Both the position numbers and the translations under genes were made by a program. The notes beneath the pieces are model-generated. The model saw only the letters and a list, made by a program, of their open reading frames with translations, was not told the origin of the DNA and searched no databases. Positions 7,728 to 15,476 of a DNA stretch of 18,334 bases are shown one piece after another (positions within the stretch are counted from its first letter, which is position 1; each line of letters opens with the position of its first letter). The stretch is from Clostridia bacterium (GTDB taxonomy: Bacteria > Aerophobota > Aerophobia > Aerophobales > AE-B3A): positions 1 through 18,334 of the forward strand of contig WJOQ01000069.1 in NCBI GenBank assembly GCA_009618505.1, in the 5' to 3' direction.

Positions 7728-7911
7728 TACCTGATTTGTCTTAATAGCCTCAGGGATTGCTCGTAACTAGAGTAACTTTTCTTAATCTAAGAAGGGAAAA
7801 ATGTTAAATAATTTATTTCTTTTTTAAAAAGCTTTCCAGAGAAAAAGGAAACAAATCGGGCTTTCGGACTTTATGAGAAAGCTACAAAACTATAAAAAAG
7901 GAAAATTAAAA

Positions 7912-9162
7912 ATGACAAATTTAGCAATTAATGGGGGAAGAAAAGTAATTACTCGTTCTCTTAGCAGATGGCCTATATGGGACGAGCGTGAAGAACAAGC
8001 GTTATTAGGAACACTCCGTAAAAATTGGTGGCACGGCGACTACGATGAGGAATCCAATAGCCAGAAGTTTGAACGTGTTTTTAGAAACTATATAGGCACA
8101 GATTACGGATTAGGGGTTTCCAGTGGTACGATGGCTTTAGTAATCGCTCTTAAGGCTACTGGAGTAGGGCCCGGTGATGAAGTGTTGACTCCTGCTTTGA
8201 GTTTTTATGCTTCTGCTACATGTATCCTGCTGGCCAATGCCGTGCCGATTTTTGTTGATGTTGCCCCAGAATCCTACAATATAAGCCCAGAAGCGATGGA
8301 AGCCGCGATTACAGATAGAACAAAAGCTGCGGTAGTTGTGCATAATGGCGGCTATCCTGCTGATATGGATGCGATAATGGAAATAGCAAAAAAACATGAT
8401 TTGATGGTAATAGAGGATTGTTCACATGCACATGGTTCTGAGTGGAGAGGTAGACGGGTCGGTTCAATTGGACATCTTGGTGCTTTTAGCATCATGGCTG
8501 GCAAATTGCTTGCTGCTCCAGAGGGTGGTATAGTGCTAACCAATAATGAGGAACTGATAGCGAAAGTATGTTCCTTCCAAGACCATGGTGCTCACTATGG
8601 ACCCCCAATCGAGGCTAGGCCTGTCCCCTATAATTTACGCCTGAGCGAGTTTCATGCAGCACTTGTGCTTGTGGGACTTTCACGGCTGGATGAACAAATC
8701 AAAACTCGTGAGCGAAACTTCACATATCTTGCTAAAGGGCTCAAGGAAATTGACGGTATTAGAGTTTTTGACCGCGATCCACGTGTAACTCGCTGGAGTA
8801 CCTATTACTGGAATTTCAAATATAATCAAGGGGAATTTGATGGGATTCCAAGAGATAAATTCTTAGAGGCAGTCAATGCAGAGGGAGCACCCATCAGTGT
8901 TGGCGCGCATGGTGTGCCAGTATATCAGGAAGTATGTTTTGCATCAATGAATTTTGGTCGTACTGGCTGTCCATTAAAGTGCCCTTTATACGGCGAACCG
9001 ATAGATTATACTAAAGTTCACTGTCCAGAAGCAGAGCGCATATATAAAACAGAGTCCTTGAGTATTTCTCATGAAAACTTTCTCGGAGAGAAGGAAAATA
9101 TGGACTTGATCCTTGAGGCTATACGCAAAGTGCGAGCAAATACTGATGAATTAAGAAAGTAG
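7912..9162 (+). CDS. DegT/DnrJ/EryC1/StrS-family PLP aminotransferase
   Basis: This 416-residue protein is a fold type I PLP enzyme of the DegT/StrS family. Most members aminate keto sugars for nucleotide-sugar pathways; others make AHBA-type or inositol-type products. SSGTMAL at 70-76 binds the cofactor phosphate, EDCSHAHG at 168-175 provides the Asp169 that contacts the pyridine nitrogen, and the Schiff-base lysine is Lys198 in SIMAGKLLAAPEGG. Length is slightly above the usual 370-400. An AAGGA site at 7899-7903 supports the ATG at 7912; the in-frame ATG at 7873 has none. The gene stands alone after a 184-base gap that contains a short hairpin (CTTTCC 7832-7837 with GGAAA 7847-7851) and no convincing promoter. 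Its base composition looks somewhat richer in GC than the UroD-1 gene. The product in this locus is unknown; no nucleotide-sugar synthesis genes accompany it. Confidence 0.88.
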   Translation: MTNLAINGGRKVITRSLSRWPIWDEREEQALLGTLRKNWWHGDYDEESNSQKFERVFRNYIGTDYGLGVSSGTMALVIALKATGVGPGDEVLTPALSFYASATCILLANAVPIFVDVAPESYNISPEAMEAAITDRTKAAVVVHNGGYPADMDAIMEIAKKHDLMVIEDCSHAHGSEWRGRRVGSIGHLGAFSIMAGKLLAAPEGGIVLTNNEELIAKVCSFQDHGAHYGPPIEARPVPYNLRLSEFHAALVLVGLSRLDEQIKTRERNFTYLAKGLKEIDGIRVFDRDPRVTRWSTYYWNFKYNQGEFDGIPRDKFLEAVNAEGAPISVGAHGVPVYQEVCFASMNFGRTGCPLKCPLYGEPIDYTKVHCPEAERIYKTESLSISHENFLGEKENMDLILEAIRKVRANTDELRK

Positions 9163-9277
9163 CATACCTGAAGGAGAAGATAAAATAATGAAAAAGATAA
9201 AAGTAAAGGGTTGAATATGGGTATGCTCCAAATATAGATTGATTCTGAAGAAATGACACCGAAATTTGGAATCAATC
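9162..9277. promoter_or_regulatory. Two inverted repeats in the gap before GH51
   Basis: GCATACC at 9162-9168, starting on the last base of the DegT stop codon, pairs with GGTATGC at 9220-9226. GATTGATTC at 9237-9245 pairs perfectly with GAATCAATC at 9269-9277, with a 23-base loop. Neither is followed by a T tract. The long-loop repeat could be an operator with separated half sites or a leader RNA stem for the arabinofuranosidase gene. Confidence 0.4.
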
Positions 9278-9317
9278 CTCAAATATGTTCCGATATAAAT
9301 AAAAAAAGGATATGATT

Positions 9318-10847
9318 ATGAGTCCTATTCGAGAAAAAGATATTCAGATAAAAGTGTACTTTGATCAAATTGGAAATACCGTCGACCGCAACATCTATGG
9401 TCAATTTATTGAACACTTATGGACTGGTATCTATGATGGTATATGGGTGGGTCCTGATTCCTCAATTCCAAATGAAGACGGTATTCGGCTTGATACTGTC
9501 GAAGCACTGACTGCTATTATGCCACCAATTGTTAGATGGCCAGGGGGTGCTTATGCTGATATGTTTGATTGGAGAGATAGTATAGGTCCTCGGCATTTAA
9601 GACCTGTGCGGATAAATCCAAATCAACCAAAGCGCGAAGAAACTAATCAATTCGGACTATCAGAATTTATGCGCTTCTGCCATATGATCGGTGCTAGCCC
9701 TTATCTCTGCGTTAATACAGCTTTTTTACGGCCTAATGAGGTAAGGGATTGGGTAGAATACTGTAATCTCAACGGTAATACATACTGGGCCAGACTGCGT
9801 CGTCAGCATGGACAAGAACATCCTTATAAAGTTCACTATTGGGGTATTGGTAATGAGTCGTATTGGCTACATTCTGCGTACGAGTACCTCCAACGATATC
9901 GTTTGTGGAAAATGTTTATGAAGGATACAGATCCAACAATTGAGATAATTTCTTCCGGGTTAGAACCTAATTGGCATCCAGATCCATGGGGTCGCGATGA
10001 TTGGGGAACATATTTTATTAAAGAAATTAGGGGTGATATGGATCAATATTCTATACATCTTTATTTTACTGCTGGTGACGGTACAAATTTTTCTGATGTA
10101 GAATATTATCACCTATTCGTTGAACTCTTCCATAGACTTCCACGTTCTATCCAAGCTGCTCTTGGTTTATTAGATGCACACTCAACTTCCCCGAAAAAGG
10201 TAAAGTTAGCGATCGATGAATGGGGAATTTGGCACCCTGGCCACTCCATGTCAGGAAATATGACCCAACCATGTACCTTACGTGATGCGCTTTTTGTAGC
10301 AGCATTTTTCCATATTTGCCATCAATATCCGACAAGAATTGGCATCGCAACTATTGCTCAGTCAATAAATGTATGCTCTTCTCTAATCCTAACTAATAGA
10401 GAAAAATTTTGTCTTACTCCCACTTATTATGTGTTTGATATGTTTAAAGAACATCAAGGTGCTCAAATTCTCAATGTTGTCACTACCAATGTTAGTACTA
10501 TAACTAGTGATCAAGCTGGAATACCTGAAGATGGAGAAGCCATGCCCCCAATGTTGTCAATTTCAGCAACCCTCAATAAAGACAGGAAGAAAGCTACCAT
10601 TTCATTTATAAATTTTCATCTTGTAAATTCAATAAGTGCCAAACTAGATTTAAAGGGCGCTAGACCAATGAAAGGCATTTCCAAAATTCTTACTGCGTCG
10701 ACAGTAAAAGACCAGAACACTTTTGATACTCCTAATCATGTAAAAATAATAGCTAAGCCAATAAATATTACGAGTACTTCCATAGAATGCAAATTTCCTC
10801 CTCACTCAATCACGGTGATGACGCTTCTCTTACAAAAAGTAAGATAG
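9318..10847 (+). CDS. GH51 alpha-L-arabinofuranosidase
   Basis: This 509-residue enzyme should release terminal alpha-L-arabinofuranosyl groups from arabinoxylan, arabinan or related oligosaccharides, retaining configuration. The N-terminal barrel entry NIYGQFIEHLW and the VRWPGGAYADMFDWRD block are diagnostic for GH51. The acid/base is Glu180 in GIGNES and the nucleophile is Glu301 in LAIDEWG, both present. A C-terminal beta domain runs from about 400. Length is normal. There is no signal peptide, as in most GH51 enzymes acting on imported oligosaccharides. An AGGA site at 9307-9310 is only one base from the ATG at 9312 but seven from the ATG at 9318, so the latter is preferred. It has its own 155-base upstream gap. 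Confidence 0.95.
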   Translation: MSPIREKDIQIKVYFDQIGNTVDRNIYGQFIEHLWTGIYDGIWVGPDSSIPNEDGIRLDTVEALTAIMPPIVRWPGGAYADMFDWRDSIGPRHLRPVRINPNQPKREETNQFGLSEFMRFCHMIGASPYLCVNTAFLRPNEVRDWVEYCNLNGNTYWARLRRQHGQEHPYKVHYWGIGNESYWLHSAYEYLQRYRLWKMFMKDTDPTIEIISSGLEPNWHPDPWGRDDWGTYFIKEIRGDMDQYSIHLYFTAGDGTNFSDVEYYHLFVELFHRLPRSIQAALGLLDAHSTSPKKVKLAIDEWGIWHPGHSMSGNMTQPCTLRDALFVAAFFHICHQYPTRIGIATIAQSINVCSSLILTNREKFCLTPTYYVFDMFKEHQGAQILNVVTTNVSTITSDQAGIPEDGEAMPPMLSISATLNKDRKKATISFINFHLVNSISAKLDLKGARPMKGISKILTASTVKDQNTFDTPNHVKIIAKPINITSTSIECKFPPHSITVMTLLLQKVR

Positions 10848-10857
10848 ATCAAAATTG

Positions 10858-10880
10858 AGGCTATATTTGAAGCCTTTTTT
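10858..10880 (+). terminator. Short hairpin with T tract, possible attenuator
   Basis: AGGCT at 10858-10862 pairs with AGCCT at 10871-10875 and runs into six T. The stem is only five base pairs, so termination is probably partial. It lies between the GH51 stop and the next start, and may reduce read-through into the downstream hydrolase genes. A ribosome binding site follows directly. Confidence 0.35.
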
Positions 10881-10897
10881 GAAAGGAGAAATCGAAG

Positions 10898-12463
10898 ATG
10901 AAAATAAAAACAGATAGTGAAAAGTTTAATCAGATGATCGCAGCTTCACTTGAAAGCATTGCTTATCGTCAGGATAAGTATGAAAGTGGAGGGATAGTAG
11001 AATCCGATGACCGATGGGACAATGGATTTATGTATGGTATAGGAGGCAACAGAGGAAAAGCCTGTTATCCAAGAGTTTTCATAACTCAGCCATTACTTGA
11101 GTTTGGTGAATTTGAAAGGATAAGGCGTTTTCTTAATTTTTGGAAGCTCTGCCAGTCTCCAGAAGGAAATTGGGGCCAAAGTTTTAATGTGGAAAATCCT
11201 AAACCTATGATACAGAATGGTTCTCCTAAACAACAAGTGGATACCAATGGCTATGTCCTGTGGCATTGTTACGAATATTACCACTATACCGGAGATAAAA
11301 AATGGCTGAAGGAAAACTGGGGAATGATAGAAAAAGGGGTAGAATACTTGCTTACCATTTACAATGAGAGATTCCAAATGTTGCCGGGGCGCGAGGAAAT
11401 GGTATTTAGAGGAAAGGGCATAGATATAAACGGGCCGCCCGGATATTCCTTGCATATTAATGCTGTTTGCAAGAAGGGATTGGAGTGCTCTTCGAGGCTT
11501 GCCATGGAGTATGGAAAAGATGACTTAGCTTCAAAATGGTCTAATTATGCAAGATGGATAGGTTCAGGAATACAAAAATATCTATGGTGTGCGAGTGGGA
11601 AGTATTACATTGCTGGCATCTATGAAGATGGCCAACCTTTTATTGTCGAGCCTTTCGAAATGTCTGCTGTATGGTATCAGTATGTAAACGACAGGCTCTG
11701 GGATGAGAAAACAGCCTCTACATTCTGGGCTGCCAGGAATATTTACTATAACAAAGACCGTATTATTCCCCATACCTATTGGTTGTTGGATTATGAGGTA
11801 CCAGGTCCAGATGGGCGCTCTGTCCTTGAGGGTGGAGCTTCTAATGCCAGAAGATGGAGTGGAATGGGAGTTCAATTATCATTAAATGCTCTTACTTCTG
11901 AATTACTCTTAAGAGGCGGTTATCCTAATGCGGCTACCGAAGAGATAGATACTCTATTGAAATATACCGATGAAAGTAACCTTGCACCTGAACATATAAT
12001 AACTGTGGGCGTTGGAGAAGAGGTAAGGAATTTCAAAATTTATCCGGATAAACCTAATGCTGTGGATAGAGGAAATTTATTACATCTTTCCTTTTTCTTA
12101 AGTCTTGTTGCCTCTTTACAAGGAAAGATAGAGCATAATGATGAGATAGAGATACGTCCTTTATTGCCGAACAACCTGCATACATTGGAAGTAAGAGACC
12201 TTCAAGTCAAGGATTCCCTTGCCTTTTACAGATATCAGACTGATATGCCAGGGGAGTATGGCAAAACTTCTATAGTTATCAATACAACAAAGCCAGTTAA
12301 TATACTTCTTTCCCTCAGATATAAACCTCCTTTGAAAAAGATGACCGTAGATGGAACAGAGATATCCCATTATAAAGAAATCACTTCGTTCTCTGGCGAA
12401 GTCCATTATGTTCAAATAGAACTGAAGGTAGACAAGAAGAAACAAATAATTGTTGAATGGTGA
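10898..12463 (+). CDS. Six-hairpin glycosidase-like protein, family not assigned
   Basis: This 521-residue protein has features of an (alpha/alpha)6 glycosidase: repeated aromatic helical segments and conserved-looking turns. Examples are DDRWDNGFMYGIGGN (37-51), QVDTNGYVLWHCYEYYHYTGD (113-133), GPPGYSLHINA (179-189), LEGGASNARRWSGMG (310-324) and NLAPEHI (361-367). A beta-rich tail from about 415 resembles the C-terminal sandwich common in such enzymes. Asp115, Glu365 and acidic residues near 299-311 are candidate catalytic residues, but I cannot assign them. There is no signal peptide. The GH15, GH63, GH78, GH94 and related families share this fold; I cannot place it in one. AAAGGAG at 10882-10888, nine bases before the ATG, supports the start. 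It is 50 bases after GH51 and 32 before the next glycosidase. Confidence 0.65.
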   Translation: MKIKTDSEKFNQMIAASLESIAYRQDKYESGGIVESDDRWDNGFMYGIGGNRGKACYPRVFITQPLLEFGEFERIRRFLNFWKLCQSPEGNWGQSFNVENPKPMIQNGSPKQQVDTNGYVLWHCYEYYHYTGDKKWLKENWGMIEKGVEYLLTIYNERFQMLPGREEMVFRGKGIDINGPPGYSLHINAVCKKGLECSSRLAMEYGKDDLASKWSNYARWIGSGIQKYLWCASGKYYIAGIYEDGQPFIVEPFEMSAVWYQYVNDRLWDEKTASTFWAARNIYYNKDRIIPHTYWLLDYEVPGPDGRSVLEGGASNARRWSGMGVQLSLNALTSELLLRGGYPNAATEEIDTLLKYTDESNLAPEHIITVGVGEEVRNFKIYPDKPNAVDRGNLLHLSFFLSLVASLQGKIEHNDEIEIRPLLPNNLHTLEVRDLQVKDSLAFYRYQTDMPGEYGKTSIVINTTKPVNILLSLRYKPPLKKMTVDGTEISHYKEITSFSGEVHYVQIELKVDKKKQIIVEW

Positions 12464-12495
12464 GGAAACCAAAATACTCCTGAAAAGAGGAGAAA

Positions 12496-14424
12496 ATGGT
12501 AAATTGTAATAAAAGATTCAGGTTAGGAGTAAACTATTGGCCACGACATCACGGAGTGAGAATGTGGCGAGAATGGGAACCAGAAGAAATTGATAGGGAA
12601 TTTGCTGAAATGAAATCTGTGAGACTTGATTTAGCGAGAATTTTTATTGATTGGGATAGTTTTCAGCCGATCAAAGAATATTTAAGTGGAGGTGCAAAAA
12701 GAAGACTTCTTGCTTTTCGAGATAACGAATCTGTGACTTCACGCTCAAATCCCTGTATGATTGATCCAGTAATGGTAAAGCGTTTTGATACTTTAATTGA
12801 AATTGCCGAAAAATATAAGATAGATCTTGAGCCCGCTCTGATTACCGGATGGATGAGCGGAGCATTTCTTGAACCTTCTTACAGAAGAGACCGAAATGTC
12901 TATACCGATCCCTTTATGCTCAAGTGGCAAAGTAAGTTGGTTCAATTCTTCGCTGAACGCTATAAGAATGAAAAAAGAATATGGGCCTGGGCTCTGGGTA
13001 ATGAATGTAATTGTATGATGAATTGTTTTTCTGAAGAAGCAGCTTGGCTCTGGACAGCTAATCTTACCCGGACTCTTCATCTTTTTGACCCTAACCATCC
13101 TATTGTAAGTAGTATGCACAGTTTGGGATTGACTTCTTCATCAACAGATAATAAATGGAAAATCGAAGATCAAGCTGAACTTTGTGATATTCTTGCTGTT
13201 CATCCTTATTCTGAGTTTACTCCTGGTTGTGAACTTGATAGTCCTACCGATATTAGAACAGTACTTCATGCTGCTGCTGAATCAGAAATGTATTCTGATT
13301 TGGGTAAAAAACCGGTGTTATGTGAAGAGACAGGGGCTCTTGGTGATTCTCGTTTTTCGCAAGAAGAAACAGCTAAATTTTTACGTCTCAGGCTCTATAC
13401 ACTTTTATCCCAAGGAAATCTAGGGTGTCTATGGTGGTGTCATACAGATTTTACCTGTGGAGATATTGTTCCTTATAAATATGAGATGATGGAAAATGAT
13501 GGACTTGGTATATTTAATCGACAAGGAAATGCAAAACCAGTGGCTTATGAATTTCAAAAATTTAGCCATATTCTTGATGCTATAGGTGGAAAGCTTCCTG
13601 CCTCGGAAAAGAAAGCGGTTATCATAGTTCCGAGAAATGCTACTAGTTGGTTGCCTTGTTTTAATGCCTATGTTCTCTGTAAGCAAGTTGGGATTGAGAC
13701 AGATTTTGCCTGGGAATATGATAACTTATCAAAATACCAATTAGCTATCTGCCCATCTGTATCTAGTGCTTCACCATTTTGGTTAGAAGGGTGGGAAAAT
13801 TTAATTTCATTTGCTAAAGAAGGAGGGGTTCTTTATCTTTCTTACGGTGGAGCCTCTTTGCGTCGGTTTGGAGAAGTATTTGGAATTAAAATAAATTATC
13901 GCCAGAAAAGATCAAACCAGAATCAGGTTATGGGGTTTAACCATAATCCTTTATATAAAGGCTCTTCTGATTGGGAACTTGTCTTTGGTCTTACAAGAGG
14001 AAAGACAATACTTTCTTATAAAAATGGTAAACCCGCTCTTGTCGAAAATAAGATTGGTAAAGGCAAAACTTTTTTCTTTGCCGAACCTACGGAAGTGTTT
14101 CTATCGGGAATCCCTAATGCTTACGAAAATAACCAGATTTACTTTATCTATGATTATTTAAGAAAATCAGCAGGAATTAAGCAAGAAGTTGGAATTAGCG
14201 ATTCTCAAATTGAGAGGATTTCCCATCCGATTGATGAAAGGAGTACCTTTTTAACTTTGGTTAATCATCACCGTAGCTCCGTTACAGTAAATGTTCGTAC
14301 TAAAAGAAAGATTAAAAAGATAGAGCCTATAACGGAAAGCGTTGTAGTTAAAGGGATCCATAAGAACGAATTTAAGTTGAAGATAAATGGCTGTGAAGGA
14401 GCGATATTACAGATGGAATTTTAA
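12496..14424 (+). CDS. Clan GH-A glycoside hydrolase with GH42-like C-terminal domain
   Basis: This 642-residue protein starts with a TIM barrel of clan GH-A: FRLGVNYWPRHH at 8-19, LARIFIDWDSFQP near 47-58, acid/base Glu170 in ALGNE, and a nucleophile that is most likely Glu278 in LCEETG. Cys is unusually frequent around the acid/base (NECNCMMNC). After the barrel comes an alpha/beta segment at about 366-455 (AVIIVPRN...GGVLYLSYGG) that resembles the amidotransferase-like trimerisation domain of GH42 beta-galactosidases, then a small beta domain. This mixed layout is seen in GH42, GH5-like and GH164-type beta-mannosidases; beta-galactosidase or beta-mannosidase are both possible. There is no signal peptide, so it acts on imported sugars. 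GAGGAG at 12487-12492 lies only three bases from the ATG, which is close, but the barrel's first strand begins by residue 8, leaving no later start. Confidence 0.8.
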   Translation: MVNCNKRFRLGVNYWPRHHGVRMWREWEPEEIDREFAEMKSVRLDLARIFIDWDSFQPIKEYLSGGAKRRLLAFRDNESVTSRSNPCMIDPVMVKRFDTLIEIAEKYKIDLEPALITGWMSGAFLEPSYRRDRNVYTDPFMLKWQSKLVQFFAERYKNEKRIWAWALGNECNCMMNCFSEEAAWLWTANLTRTLHLFDPNHPIVSSMHSLGLTSSSTDNKWKIEDQAELCDILAVHPYSEFTPGCELDSPTDIRTVLHAAAESEMYSDLGKKPVLCEETGALGDSRFSQEETAKFLRLRLYTLLSQGNLGCLWWCHTDFTCGDIVPYKYEMMENDGLGIFNRQGNAKPVAYEFQKFSHILDAIGGKLPASEKKAVIIVPRNATSWLPCFNAYVLCKQVGIETDFAWEYDNLSKYQLAICPSVSSASPFWLEGWENLISFAKEGGVLYLSYGGASLRRFGEVFGIKINYRQKRSNQNQVMGFNHNPLYKGSSDWELVFGLTRGKTILSYKNGKPALVENKIGKGKTFFFAEPTEVFLSGIPNAYENNQIYFIYDYLRKSAGIKQEVGISDSQIERISHPIDERSTFLTLVNHHRSSVTVNVRTKRKIKKIEPITESVVVKGIHKNEFKLKINGCEGAILQMEF

Positions 14425-14457
14425 GTTTACTTCTTATATTCTCTGAAAGCAGGTAAA

Positions 14458-15432
14458 ATGACACCACGAGAAAGATTCATCACCGCACTAGAGCGAAAGC
14501 CTTTGACAGGACGAGTTCCTCATTTTGAGTTAGTTTTCTTTCTAACAATGGAGGCCTTTGGCAAAGTCCATCCATCTCATCGAAGCTACCACCAATGGGA
14601 TCAAATGACCGAGAAAGAGCGTAATCTTCATCGTAATGATATGGCCTCTCTTTACATCGCCACTGCTGAAAGGTTTGAACACAGCGCCATCTTTCTTCAT
14701 CCTAATCCTAATACAGAGGAAGAAACTTTTCGACTTATTGATTTAGTGCGTGAAAAATCACAAGATAAATATTTTTTAATGTTACAGGGTGATGCTACTT
14801 ACGGCATTCCTTCGGGTTCAGAAATGATGGAATTTTCTTATAAATTGCGGGACAAACCGAAAAAAATGAAAGAGGAAGCAGAACAAAAGGTTCGTGCGGC
14901 TCTGGAACAGGCTGAGCGAATTGCTAAACATGGAGAATTGGACGCCTTTGCTTTATGCAGCGATTATTGTTTGAACACCGGCCCATTTTTGAGCCCAGAG
15001 CTTTTTTCTGACTTTGTCACTCCTTATTTAGCAAAGCTAGTTCGAGGCTATCGCGACATGGCATTCTATGTCATTAAACATACTGATGGAAATATTATGC
15101 CCATCCTTGACCAACTCCTGGAGGCTCATCCCCATGCCTTGCATTCCCTTGACCCTCAGGCAGGTATTGATATTGCTGAAATCAAACGTAAATGCGGAAA
15201 TAAAGTTTGCTTGATTGGCAATGTAAATTGCGGAGTTTTACAAACGGGCACCGATGAAGAAGTTATAGAATCAGTACGCTGCACACTCCAAAATGGGATG
15301 CCAGGCGGTGGCTATATTTTCTCTACCAGTAATTGTATCTATACTGGTATGAGACTCTCTCGCTATGAGTTGATGCTTGATGTTTGGCGAAAAGAGGGAA
15401 ATTATGAAAAAAGACGGCAAGTCTTATTATGA
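14458..15432 (+). CDS. Uroporphyrinogen decarboxylase-family protein 2
   Basis: This 324-residue protein is a second UroD-superfamily member, only distantly like UroD-1 by eye. It begins TPRERFITALERKPLTGRVP, a typical family start. The central motif is KHTDGN with His208 and Asp210, closer to the His-x-Asp-Gly of true UroD than to the His-x-Cys of corrinoid methyltransferases. Cys258 (NVNCG) and Cys293 (STSNC) are further candidate metal ligands near the usual third ligand position. Porphyrin decarboxylation is unlikely given the context. It lies between two glycosidase genes, 33 bases after one and 44 before the other. I infer a role with a sugar or methylated sugar. A full MtaA-like role would need a corrinoid protein, and none is encoded here. 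Confidence 0.82.
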   Translation: MTPRERFITALERKPLTGRVPHFELVFFLTMEAFGKVHPSHRSYHQWDQMTEKERNLHRNDMASLYIATAERFEHSAIFLHPNPNTEEETFRLIDLVREKSQDKYFLMLQGDATYGIPSGSEMMEFSYKLRDKPKKMKEEAEQKVRAALEQAERIAKHGELDAFALCSDYCLNTGPFLSPELFSDFVTPYLAKLVRGYRDMAFYVIKHTDGNIMPILDQLLEAHPHALHSLDPQAGIDIAEIKRKCGNKVCLIGNVNCGVLQTGTDEEVIESVRCTLQNGMPGGGYIFSTSNCIYTGMRLSRYELMLDVWRKEGNYEKRRQVLL

Positions 15433-15476
15433 AGCTACTCGAACGTAGCATCCTGAAAGACTAAGGAGCTATCTTT

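Noticed and set aside
7873..7911. Upstream start for the aminotransferase
   Set aside because: There is no Shine-Dalgarno site before 7873, while AAGGA precedes the ATG at 7912 and the family N-terminus begins there.
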